Part shown: piece after piece, positions 9,008 through 18,336 of the stretch
How positions within the stretch are numbered: the stretch's first letter is position 1
Layout: each line of letters starts with the position of its first letter
Source of the DNA: an uncultured Flavobacteriaceae bacterium
GTDB lineage: Bacteria; Bacteroidota; Bacteroidia; Flavobacteriales; Flavobacteriaceae
NCBI GenBank assembly: GCA_937923515.1
Contig: CALDUF010000029.1
Span: forward strand, 1 to 64,000
DNA length: 64,000 nt
Direction of reading: 5' to 3'
Program-made: the position numbers and the translations under genes
Notes under the pieces: model-generated
Told to the model about the DNA's origin: nothing
Databases searched by the model: none
Seen by the model: only the letters and a program-made list of their open reading frames with translations

Positions 9008-9937
9008 ATGAACTTCTTTTACATCCCATTTATAGTATTAGGATTAATTATTTTAATCTCCTCTTTCTTTATTGTAAAGCAACAAACTGCGGCAATTATA
9101 GAGCGTTTTGGTAGATTTCAAAGTATTCGACACTCTGGTTTACAATTAAAAATTCCGTTGGTTGATAGAATTGCTGGTAAACTAAGTTTAAAAATTCAAC
9201 AATTAGATGTTATTATAGAAACCAAAACATTAGATGATGTATTTGTGCGCCTAAAGGTTTCTGTACAATATAAAGTAATTCGCGAAAAAGTATACGATGC
9301 GTTTTACAAGTTAGATTATCCGCACGATCAAATTACCTCATACGTATTTGATGTGGTACGTGCCGAAGTACCAAAAATGAAGTTGGATGATGTGTTTGTG
9401 CGAAAAGATGACATTGCAATTGCTGTAAAGTCTGAGTTAAACGATGCCATGATGGAGTATGGATACGACATTATTAAAACCTTAGTAACTGATATTGATC
9501 CAGATGCGCAAGTTAAAGAAGCCATGAACCGTATTAACGCTTCTGAACGAGAAAAAATAGCGGCTCAATTTGAAGGTGATGCTGCGCGTATTTTAATAGT
9601 TGAAAAGGCAAAAGCTGAAGCGGAAAGTAAGCGTTTACAAGGTCAAGGTATCGCAGACCAACGTCGAGAAATTGCTCGTGGTTTAGAAGAATCTGTAGAA
9701 GTTTTAAACCGTGTTGGCATTAATAGTCAAGAAGCTTCTGCGCTTATTGTAGTGACACAACATTATGATACGTTACAATCTTTAGGTGAAGAAACTAATA
9801 GTAATTTAATTCTTTTACCCAATGCACCACAAGCGGGAAGCAACATGCTAAATGATATGGTAGCAAGTTTTGCAGCGAGTAACCAAATAGGTGAGGCTAT
9901 GAAAAATGCTAAAAAGAACCCTCCAAAGGATAAATAA
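9008..9937 (+). CDS. SPFH/band 7 (stomatin-prohibitin-like) membrane protein
   Basis: A 309-residue protein with one N-terminal membrane anchor (FFYIPFIVLGLIILISSFFIV) and a band-7 domain: QQTAAIIERFGRFQSIRHSGL is the typical stomatin/QmcA opening. An Ala/Glu-rich coiled coil follows (ASEREKIAAQFEGDAARIL). Such proteins form large oligomeric rings in membrane microdomains and often modulate proteases. No partner NfeD-type gene is adjacent. It ends before a strong hairpin terminator. Confidence 0.88.
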   Translation: MNFFYIPFIVLGLIILISSFFIVKQQTAAIIERFGRFQSIRHSGLQLKIPLVDRIAGKLSLKIQQLDVIIETKTLDDVFVRLKVSVQYKVIREKVYDAFYKLDYPHDQITSYVFDVVRAEVPKMKLDDVFVRKDDIAIAVKSELNDAMMEYGYDIIKTLVTDIDPDAQVKEAMNRINASEREKIAAQFEGDAARILIVEKAKAEAESKRLQGQGIADQRREIARGLEESVEVLNRVGINSQEASALIVVTQHYDTLQSLGEETNSNLILLPNAPQAGSNMLNDMVASFAASNQIGEAMKNAKKNPPKDK

Positions 9938-9960
9938 AAGAGGATAAAATTTAAACATAA

Positions 9961-10006
9961 AGGAGGTTGCCTGAACATATTGAGCTTTTCAGACAGCCTC
10001 TTTTTT
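9961..10006 (+). terminator. Rho-independent terminator after the SPFH gene
   Basis: AGGAGGTTGCCTGA pairs with TCAGACAGCCTCT across a short loop, with one mismatch and a G-T pair, and is followed by TTTTTT. It lies between convergent genes and overlaps the 3' end of the minus-strand gene by 2 bp. Confidence 0.75.
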
Positions 10007-10511
10007 ATGATTTTTTAAATTGAATTTTTTTCTCCTGCTCTTCTTCCTCGCCTTTAGGCGCTGCATTTACATTACCAGGAAAACTTAAAGACGTACTTGT
10101 AAATGTGGAGCCAAAATTAACATTTGCGTAGTATACTTGACTCACAGCATCTTTAACTTGATGCTCTGTTAATTCTTTTAACGGGTGAATAAATACCGAC
10201 CACAACACACCGTCAGACACCGCATATTTAACATCTAAAGCTGTATGAAAGTTAGCAACAAGCGCCGCTCTAATTAAGTCTTCATTTAAACTGTTTGAAT
10301 CTGCAATTGGCGATATAATACGCATTCTATTATGATTGGTATCTGTAATACACATCATTGGCACTTCTTTTATAAAAAATTGCCATCCGCCAGACCTACC
10401 ATTTATAGAATCGCTTACCGAAGTGTAAATTTCTTCTAATTTATCGTTACTCATATCTTGAGAAAAACTTAAAAAAGGGACTAGTAATACTAAAAGGAAT
10501 AGGCGTTTCAT
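10005..10511 (-). CDS. Conserved secreted protein of unknown function
   Basis: A 168-residue protein with a clear signal peptide (MKRLFLLVLLVPFLSFSQ). The mature part has no lipobox, metal motif or repeat that I recognise, and ends in a charged tail (GEEEEQEKKIQFKKS). Two central Cys/Met residues (PMMCITDTNHNRMRI) are the most distinctive stretch. It stands alone between convergent neighbours. Probably periplasmic; no function proposed. Confidence 0.55.
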   Translation of the reverse strand: MKRLFLLVLLVPFLSFSQDMSNDKLEEIYTSVSDSINGRSGGWQFFIKEVPMMCITDTNHNRMRIISPIADSNSLNEDLIRAALVANFHTALDVKYAVSDGVLWSVFIHPLKELTEHQVKDAVSQVYYANVNFGSTFTSTSLSFPGNVNAAPKGEEEEQEKKIQFKKS

Positions 10512-10574
10512 ATCTATATATTTGATAACTTAAGTCGAAAACAAAAGCTAATACTTAATTTAAAATTAGGATTT

Positions 10575-11756
10575 TTAATTAAAAGGATGACGTTCTTGCC
10601 AATCTTTTGATGGATTCATAAACCGAAACACTTGCTTTAAAATAACATTTAAAACAGTATTTGTATGCTTTAGATACATTTCCATAGCCCGTGGTTTAGC
10701 ACCTACAGAGCTCTTAATTTCCATAGCGGTTCTAGCATACACAATGGTATCAAAATTGTGTTCAATCCCAAATTTAGCCATATCGTACAACATATTTAAG
10801 TAGAGCTGGTTGGGGTATTGGTGTTTACAATCATAACCTAAAAAATATGTTTCTAAATGTTTATTATTAAGAATTAGGGTAAAAAAACCAATAAGTTCAT
10901 TATTTAGATAATACCCAAATACCTTGAAAGCTTCACCTAAATTATCTTTAAGTGCATAAAAATGATTTTCAGGCAATATAAACGTATTAAACTTCGCATT
11001 ATTTGATACATTTAGGTAAAGCTCATAAAGCTGCTTAGATTGCCTTTTAACAGCTTCTAAATCCATTTCTTTAGGTACTATCCCATTTAGCTTTTTCTTA
11101 GCACGTTTATAGCGTGTTCTATATTTTTTGTTCATTGAAGCTACGTAATCTTCATTACTACTCCAAGTGTCCCTAACAGACATTATCATATTTGGTTGTA
11201 CCGTGGCTTTATGCAATTTTTCCTTTTGAAAAAACGTAGTGTCTAGAAAAACATCTTCTGTAAAAAAATCTTTAACAAGAATTAGCCGTATTGTTTTATT
11301 ATGGGTTGTTTTAAAAATAGATTTTAATGCTGTAACACCTTTAAAAACTTCAGAATAAAAGTTGGTTTTAGAAATTTTATCTGCATCAAAATACAACCCG
11401 TGTTGCCCTGTATGCGTTAGGTTACCTACTACTAAAATATTACCCTTAAGTACTTTTGAAATGGCATTTTTTAAAACCGATTTGATGCAAGATGTCTTTG
11501 TGTTTCTAAACATATCTTTTAAATACATTTGCACACGCTGCACTAAGGCTACACCTACTAAATCATTGTCTTTAAAAACACCAATGTAAAACACATTGAT
11601 GTTTACTGGCGATGCATGTTCTAAAGCGTTTAAGTATGCTGAATTTAAAAATATGTCGTGCGCTACTAGAGCATCCCATGCTTTGGGAACTTCTACTATA
11701 CTCTTGTAAATGCTATATTGTATCAATAGAAAAAAGAAAAGACTGAAAATAAACAT
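10575..11756 (-). CDS. GNAT/FemAB-like acyltransferase; start uncertain
   Basis: A 393-residue frame. Residues about 190-350 look like the double-GNAT Acetyltransf_6/FemAB fold (MNKKYRTRYKRAKKKLNG, then ELIGFFTLILNNKHLETYFLGYD), found in peptidoglycan-bridge and exopolysaccharide aminoacyl/acetyl-transferases. The first 18 residues (MFIFSLFFFLLIQYSIYK) are very hydrophobic, while the domain proper seems to begin at SIVEVPKAWDALV. No internal Met exists before about residue 77, so either a non-ATG start is used or the protein is membrane-anchored. Substrate unknown. Confidence 0.6.
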   Translation of the reverse strand: MFIFSLFFFLLIQYSIYKSIVEVPKAWDALVAHDIFLNSAYLNALEHASPVNINVFYIGVFKDNDLVGVALVQRVQMYLKDMFRNTKTSCIKSVLKNAISKVLKGNILVVGNLTHTGQHGLYFDADKISKTNFYSEVFKGVTALKSIFKTTHNKTIRLILVKDFFTEDVFLDTTFFQKEKLHKATVQPNMIMSVRDTWSSNEDYVASMNKKYRTRYKRAKKKLNGIVPKEMDLEAVKRQSKQLYELYLNVSNNAKFNTFILPENHFYALKDNLGEAFKVFGYYLNNELIGFFTLILNNKHLETYFLGYDCKHQYPNQLYLNMLYDMAKFGIEHNFDTIVYARTAMEIKSSVGAKPRAMEMYLKHTNTVLNVILKQVFRFMNPSKDWQERHPFN

Positions 11757-11790
11757 CCTCAGTCTTTAACTATGTTAAAAGTTTACAAAA

Positions 11791-12267
11791 TTATACCCAA
11801 CCACTAATAATTGCGCCCATTACAGCGAGCACTATTACCCAGTAGCCTGCGTTAATAAGTGTGAGTTTAAATGGTTTACGTTCAAAAAAATTAATTATAC
11901 CAATTATTGGAAAAACAAACATTACTCCAGCCATACCACCATGAATAGCACCATGACCAAAACTCCTATATTTACCTGCCCATTCTGCTAAAAATGCTTT
12001 AGCAGTATCGCCTTCTAAATGGCCTTCAGTCATTCCATACACACCCATTTCGTGAATTACCAAAAACTGCGTAAAAAACGAAAGAATAATTGCCAACACT
12101 AAGGAAACTCCAAAAATAACTGCCATATTTCCAGACTTTAAGTGCTCTTCTGTGACACCAGAAGCTTTCATCCAAGCATTTTGAAAAAGCATTGGACCAT
12201 ACCACAAAAAACCCAAAATCATAGGTACTAATGCGGCAACAAGAATTGCAATAATGTTAAATTCCAT
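11791..12267 (-). CDS. DUF1761-like integral membrane protein
   Basis: A 158-residue protein with about four hydrophobic helices: IIAILVAALVPMILGFLWYG at the N-terminus, then segments near 50-68, 110-127 and 138-156. The LGFLWYGPMLFQNAWMK opening is typical of DUF1761 proteins, whose function is unknown. No signal peptide. It sits between the GNAT-like and EptA-like genes with short gaps; co-transcription is possible but unproven. Confidence 0.65.
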   Translation of the reverse strand: MEFNIIAILVAALVPMILGFLWYGPMLFQNAWMKASGVTEEHLKSGNMAVIFGVSLVLAIILSFFTQFLVIHEMGVYGMTEGHLEGDTAKAFLAEWAGKYRSFGHGAIHGGMAGVMFVFPIIGIINFFERKPFKLTLINAGYWVIVLAVMGAIISGWV

Positions 12268-12326
12268 AATATTAAAAAATTATAGTTGGTAGTTAAATAT
12301 AGCTAAAAATAAAATGACAGCCGTTT

Positions 12327-13871
12327 TTAAGGATGCAATGCAAATATACTTTGTGATGTTTGATATTTAAACCCTTTAATTTCTATAAGATCTAACATGC
12401 TGTGAAATAATACATCGGTGGGTAAGTGTTTATTGCGGTTGCTTTGTAAAGCTTTGATTTTATCTGGATATTTTTCTTTAAATTTTTCTGAATACCAAAC
12501 AATCATAGCTGGGTTTTTTGTAGACTGAGTGTTTTGACCATGCATCCATTTACCATCTTCTCCAAGAGATTCTCCATGATCTGATAGATAAATGAGACAC
12601 GAGGGTGCTTTCTCTTTTTCTAAAGTTTTTATGATTTCGTCTAAAAAAAAATCTAAATATACAATGGTATTATCATACGAGTTTATCATTTGTGCCTTAG
12701 TAACCGAAGGTATGTGTTTTGAATTAATAGTAGGCTTAAATTTTCTGTGTTTATCGGTATATCGGTTTTCATACCACCAATGACTTCCTATCATATGAAG
12801 CGTAAAGAGACCATTACCTTTAAGTGTAGAAAATTTAGTTTTAAAGGGCACTAGTAATTCTTCATCTAACGCCTTATTAAAACTTAATACAGATCGTAAA
12901 CTATCTATTAATATTACATTTTCGTTTGTTTTTACAATGGTAGAATAACTGCTCTCTAACTCCTGGTTGCCCACCCAAAGTGTATTGTATTTACATTGTT
13001 TAAACACATCAAAAACAGATACTATAGTATCAAGCGTTTTATCTTCTACGCTTGCATCTGTTATTATTCTAGGTAAACTAGATGATGTATAGGTGTGTGG
13101 CGTGTAAACATTAGCATAACTTACAGTGTTTTTTCTTTGAGCTAATAAAGGGTTTGTTGCTCTATGGTAACCGTTTAGTTGTAAATGGTCTGCTCTAACA
13201 GTTTCACCTAAAACTAGCACAATTTTAAGGCTATCTACTTCACTTGTAATAGCGCCAAAGTTTCTATTAAGATGATAGGGCTCTTTTTTTAAATAGTCTT
13301 TTACACCATAAATAACATTGTAGGGCAACCTACTTTTTAAGGTATTTCCTCTTTTGTTTTCAATTATAAAAAAACTAACAATAGACACTACTGAAATAAC
13401 AACAAATGGTGCATTAATTTTTATAGGTTGAATTTTTGTGTAGAACCTATGTAGTAAAACAATAACAAAAACACAGATACCAATACATGCAAAAACAGGT
13501 ATTGATAGCATTTCCTTCACCATAGAAGGTTTTGTTTCTAATACAATTTCTACTAGAGCATGGGTAATCGAAATGTCTTGAGTATAAGTCCAATAAGCAA
13601 ACAGAGAGAGGATAAAAAAACAGGGAATAAATAAGAGCCTAAACAGCCATTTATGTAATGTAGCTAAATAAATGTAACCAGATAAAGAAAACTGCAATAA
13701 TACAATGTGAATGCCATAAAGTAACCTGTCTTTATACCCAGATAGCGGAATATGTACATAGGATGACAGCGTAATAAAAGCAACAAAAACAACATTTAGC
13801 AACACATAAAACAGTATTTGTTTTTTATGTGTTTTATAAAAAGTTGATATTTTATTTTTTAAACTTTCCAT
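12327..13871 (-). CDS. EptA-like phosphoethanolamine transferase (alkaline-phosphatase superfamily)
   Basis: A 514-residue inner-membrane enzyme with five N-terminal helices (about 20-170), then a periplasmic sulfatase-type domain. LVLGETVRADHLQLNGY places the nucleophile at Thr224, and YLSDHGESLGEDGKWMHGQN carries the metal ligands. This matches EptA/CptA enzymes that move phosphoethanolamine from phosphatidylethanolamine to lipid A or LPS core. It overlaps the upstream acyltransferase gene by 20 bp, so the pair is probably an envelope-decorating operon. In Bacteroidota a related enzyme modifies 4'-dephosphorylated lipid A; the acceptor here is unknown. Confidence 0.88.
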   Translation of the reverse strand: MESLKNKISTFYKTHKKQILFYVLLNVVFVAFITLSSYVHIPLSGYKDRLLYGIHIVLLQFSLSGYIYLATLHKWLFRLLFIPCFFILSLFAYWTYTQDISITHALVEIVLETKPSMVKEMLSIPVFACIGICVFVIVLLHRFYTKIQPIKINAPFVVISVVSIVSFFIIENKRGNTLKSRLPYNVIYGVKDYLKKEPYHLNRNFGAITSEVDSLKIVLVLGETVRADHLQLNGYHRATNPLLAQRKNTVSYANVYTPHTYTSSSLPRIITDASVEDKTLDTIVSVFDVFKQCKYNTLWVGNQELESSYSTIVKTNENVILIDSLRSVLSFNKALDEELLVPFKTKFSTLKGNGLFTLHMIGSHWWYENRYTDKHRKFKPTINSKHIPSVTKAQMINSYDNTIVYLDFFLDEIIKTLEKEKAPSCLIYLSDHGESLGEDGKWMHGQNTQSTKNPAMIVWYSEKFKEKYPDKIKALQSNRNKHLPTDVLFHSMLDLIEIKGFKYQTSQSIFALHP

Positions 13872-14844
13872 TTAATATTGGCACATATTTATTTATCAAT
13901 ATTAATATTGGATATAACATTGCTATTTGAACACATGTTAGTAAAAGCTTGGTTGGTTCGCTAAATTTAAACATAGTAATTCCCACTACCATTAAACCTA
14001 ATTTAATTACGGTTAGCGCCCTTAATTGAAGCGCTAATAATGGTATAGTGTTTCTACCCAAAAACGATAAAAATTTATGGAACTTTATTTGCTTAACCAA
14101 AAGCGTGAAGCATAAAACACCTGAAAATGCACTTATTATAAATAGAAATAAATTTCCGTATTCAGACCTGTACATGTCTATTTTAGAATTAAGCATTCCT
14201 GCGGTGACGCTAACTATAAAAGCAAAAATCAACACAATATAAACTTTAGTATTCTTTTTTATATGATGTATTTTGTTCTTAAAATAAAATCCTAAGCCAT
14301 AAAATAATAGAGATACACAAGCAACATCTATACTCCAAGGCAAATGAAAATTAGAGTACATAGGATACGTAAATCCAAATATGATACATAGCAACCAAAA
14401 AGAAATTCTTAATACCTTATGTTGTATTTTTTGAACTATAGAGAAGAGCAGGAAACTTAAAAATATACACGGTAAAAACCACATTGGTATGCCCCAATCC
14501 ATATACGTTATATCACCTTGAGCATAAAACACACCAACTAAACCGTTTAAAGGATCTAAGTTTAAGGTAGCGCTATTACCGTAGTGCCTTCCTAATACCA
14601 CCCAAAATGTATAAAGTAATAAACTCCATATAAAATAGGGTGCCAAAATACTTTTAGCCCTGTGAAGTATTGCTTTTTGATGGATAGTTTTTGGATGAAA
14701 CATACCCGCTATAACAAAAAATAGCGGAATATGATATGAGTAAATGTAGTGCTCCAAAAAAGGAAAATTATGACCATAAATCACAGAAAAAATACCAATT
14801 CCTCTTAGTTGATCTACCCATTCATATCTCACCTTTTCTTCCAA
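13852..14844 (-). CDS. Acyltransferase family 3 membrane protein
   Basis: A 330-residue protein with about ten hydrophobic helices. The N-terminal YEWVDQLRGIGIFSVIYGHN is the acyltransferase-3 (OafA/NodX/WecH) signature, with the conserved R and H. Family members O-acetylate surface polysaccharides, LPS or peptidoglycan from a cytoplasmic acyl donor. The 3' end overlaps the start of the EptA-like gene by 20 bp, and glnS begins its coding region just 3 bp downstream of this gene's upstream edge. No periplasmic SGNH domain is fused. Confidence 0.82.
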   Translation of the reverse strand: MEEKVRYEWVDQLRGIGIFSVIYGHNFPFLEHYIYSYHIPLFFVIAGMFHPKTIHQKAILHRAKSILAPYFIWSLLLYTFWVVLGRHYGNSATLNLDPLNGLVGVFYAQGDITYMDWGIPMWFLPCIFLSFLLFSIVQKIQHKVLRISFWLLCIIFGFTYPMYSNFHLPWSIDVACVSLLFYGLGFYFKNKIHHIKKNTKVYIVLIFAFIVSVTAGMLNSKIDMYRSEYGNLFLFIISAFSGVLCFTLLVKQIKFHKFLSFLGRNTIPLLALQLRALTVIKLGLMVVGITMFKFSEPTKLLLTCVQIAMLYPILILINKYVPILNGKFKK

Positions 14845-14846
14845 AA

Positions 14847-16835
14847 TTATAGCTTATTTGCCTCTAGTTTTAAAAGCTCGTTTTTATCTTCGATAGCTTT
14901 AGAAACAAACTCAGTAATTGCCTGATTTTTATCTAAACCTTGTTTTAACAAAACTTGTAATATTAAGGTAACTGCTATTCGTGTTCCTACTTTTTTTGCA
15001 GCTGTATTAAACAATGGTTCTACCTCATCGTAGGATACATTTTTAGCTAATTCTAAAATTTCGGCACGTACCTTTTGTTGTTTTGCTTCTGGTAAATTTG
15101 TGTACTTTTTACCAAGCTGTTTTATAACATCAATTGCTTTGCGTTTTGGTTGATTATTTTGCGGTTTTGCCTGTTGGTTTTGTTTTGGTTTTTGTTTTGC
15201 CCAAGTATCTCGTAACCCTACAGTTTTATTAAAAACCAATGCGTTTGATGTAGAAACATCATCTACATTAAAATACCCTAGTCGTTGAAATTGGTAACGC
15301 TCACCAATTTTAGCTTCTTTTAAACTCGGTTCTACAAAAGCTTGAAGAGTGTTTAACGATTTCGGATTTAAAAATGCCATAAAATCTTTATCCTGATGAC
15401 TATCAGGTGCCTCATCCATAAACAACCTATCGTATTCTCTAACCTCTGCTTTAATAGCATGCGCAATAGATACCCAATGTAAGGTGCCTTTTACTTTTCT
15501 GTCGGTATCTTCAGAATATGTACAGTGTATTTCTGTAACTTCTCCATTACTATCTTTTACAACACTTTCAGCTTTTATAATGTAAGCATTTTTTAACCTC
15601 ACCTCACCACCTAACTTCAATCTAAAAAACTTATTACTAGCTTCTTCTTTAAAGTCTTCTTTTTCAATATATAATGCTTTTGAAAATGGTATTTTTCTAA
15701 AACCAGCGCTTTCGTCTTCTTGGTTATTCTCTGCATCTAACCATTCTACCTTATCATCAGGATAATTGGTAATAACTAGTTTTACAGGATTTAAAACCGC
15801 CATAACGCGGGGTGCTATCTTGTTGAGATCTTCACGAATACAAAACTCTAAGAGTGATACATCAATCACATTATCGCGCTTCGCAACGCCAACGGTTTCT
15901 ACAAATTTACGTAAGGCTGTTGGCGTGTAACCTCTACGGCGTAAACCCGATATGGTAGGCATTCTTGGATCGTCCCACCCGTTTACTATACCATCTTCAA
16001 CTAATTTAAGCAATTTGCGCTTACTCATTATCGTATAGCTTAAGTTTAAGCGAGCAAACTCACGCTGTTTTGGTCTAAGCTTGTTTGGGTCTACAACTTG
16101 GTCTAAAAACCAATCATATAGTTCTCTGTGGGGTTTAAACTCTAAAGAACAAAGCGAATGTGAAATTTGCTCGATATAATCGCTTTCGCCATGCGTCCAA
16201 TCATACATTGGGTATATGCACCAATTGTTACCTGTTCTATGATGTTCTTTTTTTAAAACGCGGTACATAATTGGGTCGCGCATTAACATGTTTACATGTT
16301 GCATATCAATTTTAGCGCGTAATATGTGTTCACCTTCATCAAATTCTCCGTTTTTCATGCGGTCAAATAAATCAAGGTTTTCTTCAATACTTCTATTTCT
16401 ATAAGGGCCATCAACACCAGGTTCTGTTGGCGTACCTTTTTGTTCCGCCATGGCTTCGCTTGATTGCGAATCTACGTAAGCCTTACCTTCTTTTATGAGC
16501 ATTATTGCCCAATCGTAAAGTATTTGAAAGTAATCTGAAGAATACAATACTTTATCCCATTTGTAACCTAACCAAGCTATATCTTGCTTAATAGCATCTA
16601 CATACTCTTGTTCTTCCTTGGCAGGATTGGTATCGTCAAATCTCAGGTTAACTGGCGCGTTATAATATTCACCTAAACCAAAACTAATACCTATAGCTTT
16701 AGTGTGCCCAATATGCAAATAGCCGTTGGGTTCTGGTGGGAATCTAAAGCGCAAATCGTTTTTAGACATTCCATTAGCCAAATCGGCTTCTATAATTTGC
16801 TCTATAAAGTTGCGTGATTTTTTTTCTTCAGACAT
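14847..16835 (-). CDS. glnS: Glutaminyl-tRNA synthetase with C-terminal extension
   Basis: A 662-residue class I synthetase charging tRNA-Gln. PPEPNGYLHIGHTKAI near residue 33 is the HIGH motif, and IMSKRKLLKLV near residue 270 the KMSKS loop. The family's catalytic and anticodon-binding domains end near residue 550. About 100 extra residues follow a Gln/Pro/Lys linker (KPKQNQQAKPQNNQPKRK) and resemble the helical YqeY/GatB tail domain seen on some GlnRS enzymes. A minus-strand TAATTTTG promoter-like -7 element lies at 16895-16902. With gltX also present, both aminoacyl-tRNAs are probably made directly. Confidence 0.95.
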   Translation of the reverse strand: MSEEKKSRNFIEQIIEADLANGMSKNDLRFRFPPEPNGYLHIGHTKAIGISFGLGEYYNAPVNLRFDDTNPAKEEQEYVDAIKQDIAWLGYKWDKVLYSSDYFQILYDWAIMLIKEGKAYVDSQSSEAMAEQKGTPTEPGVDGPYRNRSIEENLDLFDRMKNGEFDEGEHILRAKIDMQHVNMLMRDPIMYRVLKKEHHRTGNNWCIYPMYDWTHGESDYIEQISHSLCSLEFKPHRELYDWFLDQVVDPNKLRPKQREFARLNLSYTIMSKRKLLKLVEDGIVNGWDDPRMPTISGLRRRGYTPTALRKFVETVGVAKRDNVIDVSLLEFCIREDLNKIAPRVMAVLNPVKLVITNYPDDKVEWLDAENNQEDESAGFRKIPFSKALYIEKEDFKEEASNKFFRLKLGGEVRLKNAYIIKAESVVKDSNGEVTEIHCTYSEDTDRKVKGTLHWVSIAHAIKAEVREYDRLFMDEAPDSHQDKDFMAFLNPKSLNTLQAFVEPSLKEAKIGERYQFQRLGYFNVDDVSTSNALVFNKTVGLRDTWAKQKPKQNQQAKPQNNQPKRKAIDVIKQLGKKYTNLPEAKQQKVRAEILELAKNVSYDEVEPLFNTAAKKVGTRIAVTLILQVLLKQGLDKNQAITEFVSKAIEDKNELLKLEANKL

Positions 16836-16931
16836 AAAAATGTAACAATTACAGTAATTAGTTAGAAACTGTTGCTTTTAAATAAAAATATAAGCAAAAT
16901 TAGGTAATTTTACCGACTTAAAATCTGTTCA

Positions 16932-17294
16932 ATGGGAATTATAAAAGTAGAAAATATAAGGGTATTTGCATACCATGGGTGTTTAACTGAAGAAACCAAA
17001 ATTGGAAGTGATTATAGAGTAGATTTAGAGGTGAAGGCTGATTTGCAAAAATCTGCTAAAACAGATGCGCTCAAAGATACTGTAGATTATGTGTTTTTAA
17101 ACAGAGTGATTAAAAATGAAATGGCAATACCTTCTAAACTTCTAGAAACCGTTGCTAAACGTATACTAGATTGTATATTTAAAGAAAATACTTTAGTTAA
17201 AAAAGCGACGATAAGTATTAGTAAATTAAACCCTCCAATTGGTGGTGATGTTGAAGCTGTGACTATAAAAATGACACATAAGTTTAAAAAGTGA
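16932..17294 (+). CDS. folB: Dihydroneopterin aldolase FolB
   Basis: A 120-residue cytosolic enzyme of folate synthesis that converts 7,8-dihydroneopterin to 6-hydroxymethyl-dihydropterin and glycolaldehyde. VENIRVFAYHGCLTEETKIG is the typical FolB opening with the conserved YHG and Glu. The central DYVFLN and the C-terminal KLNPPIGGDVEAVTI fit the tunnel-fold family, and length is normal. It is divergent from glnS with a 96-bp gap, and no other folate gene is adjacent. Confidence 0.93.
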   Translation: MGIIKVENIRVFAYHGCLTEETKIGSDYRVDLEVKADLQKSAKTDALKDTVDYVFLNRVIKNEMAIPSKLLETVAKRILDCIFKENTLVKKATISISKLNPPIGGDVEAVTIKMTHKFKK

Positions 17295-17415
17295 TTTTTT
17301 ATGAGTAAAACTCTTAAATTTTTTTACATTTGCAGGACAGCTAGCCTTTTAAATTGAGTGTAATAATTCTAAAGGGTTTTTTAAATAATAAATCTATATT
17401 AGTTTATTATTAATT

Positions 17416-17487
17416 GGCGTCGTGGCCGAGTGGCTTAGGCACAGGTCTGCAAAACCTGCTACAGCGGTTCGATTCCGCTCGACGCCT
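17416..17487 (+). tRNA. tRNA-Cys (GCA)
   Basis: The cloverleaf was read by hand. Acceptor GGCGTCG pairs with CGACGCC; the D-arm has TGGCCGAGTGGCTTAGGCA; the anticodon stem-loop is CAGGTCTGCAAAACCTG with anticodon GCA; the T-arm is AGCGGTTCGATTCCGCT. The discriminator base is T (U73), a cysteine identity element. CCA is not encoded. A TACATTTG promoter-like element lies about 85 bp upstream (17325-17332). Confidence 0.96.
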
Positions 17488-17497
17488 CAACAAAAAA

Positions 17498-17526
17498 AGA
17501 GATACTTTGTAAAGTATCTCTTTTTT
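17498..17526. terminator. Bidirectional terminator between tRNA-Cys and lysE-like gene
   Basis: AGAGATACTTT-GT-AAAGTATCTCT is a perfect 11-bp stem with T6 on the plus side and A7 on the other, so it can terminate both the tRNA and the convergent exporter transcript. Confidence 0.88.
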
Positions 17527-17537
17527 ATTTTTGTGTA

Positions 17538-18233
17538 TTAGTTTGTGTGTTTTTCTTTTATTGGATTAATTTTATCAAACTGTTCTCTTATAAGCTCCTT
17601 TTCTTCAGGAAAAAACCCTTGTGCCAATAATAAAATACCAAAGCTTAGAATAACTAGTGCAATTACTTTTTTGGTTTTAAATATTAATCTTGGTGTGAGT
17701 TTATTTTTAAGCTTTTTGGCAACCGCTATTTTTACCAAATCGGTTAGTAAATATGAGATTAGTATGGTTGCTAAAAATATAAGCACTCCATTTTTAGATT
17801 CTGTAAGTGTATTTGCTAAAACAATAAAAGCTACCCAACCAATTAAAACGCCTATGTTTATAAAGTTGAGTAAAAACCCCTTTAGGAATAGTTTACCATA
17901 CCCTTTTTTTATTTCAACCTTATGGTATTCTCTTACTATATCTCTAAACGATTTTGAGGTTTTTATAAATGAAATTAAGCCATAAGCAACTAGCAAAACA
18001 CCTCCAAAAATTAAAAAATTAGGATCATCTTCTATTTTTTCTACTAACTTATTAGTGCTAAAAAATGCAACAACTATAAATAAAACATCTGCTAAAATTA
18101 CACCACAATCAAAAATTAAGGCGCTTTTAAATCCTTTAGTGGCACTAGTTTCAAGTAGCACAAAAAAAACAGGCCCAATAGTAAAGGCCAAAATAATTCC
18201 AAAGGGAATAGCAGTAATTATATCGTCGAACAT
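17538..18233 (-). CDS. LysE/RhtB-family amino-acid exporter
   Basis: A 231-residue membrane protein with about six helices. The start IPFGIILAFTIGPVFFVLLETSATKGFKSAL is the LysE/RhtB signature (G-P-x-F dip and polar loop). These proteins export amino acids or analogues; the substrate cannot be predicted. It ends against the shared terminator with tRNA-Cys and has no obvious co-transcribed partner. Confidence 0.85.
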   Translation of the reverse strand: MFDDIITAIPFGIILAFTIGPVFFVLLETSATKGFKSALIFDCGVILADVLFIVVAFFSTNKLVEKIEDDPNFLIFGGVLLVAYGLISFIKTSKSFRDIVREYHKVEIKKGYGKLFLKGFLLNFINIGVLIGWVAFIVLANTLTESKNGVLIFLATILISYLLTDLVKIAVAKKLKNKLTPRLIFKTKKVIALVILSFGILLLAQGFFPEEKELIREQFDKINPIKEKHTN

Positions 18234-18279
18234 CTAACAGAAAAATCTCTTTACAAAGTAAAGAAATAAAAGACTAAAT

Positions 18280-18311
18280 AAAAAAAGAGTGCTTTTTAAC
18301 AAAGCACTCTT
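18280..18311 (-). terminator. Terminator at the distal end of the beta-glucan locus
   Basis: On the minus strand AAGAGTGCTTT and AAAGCACTCTT form a perfect 11-bp stem followed by a run of T. It closes transcription of the T9SS-secreted protein gene. Confidence 0.88.
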
Positions 18312-18336
18312 ATCAACAAACTAAACTTAGCAATTA

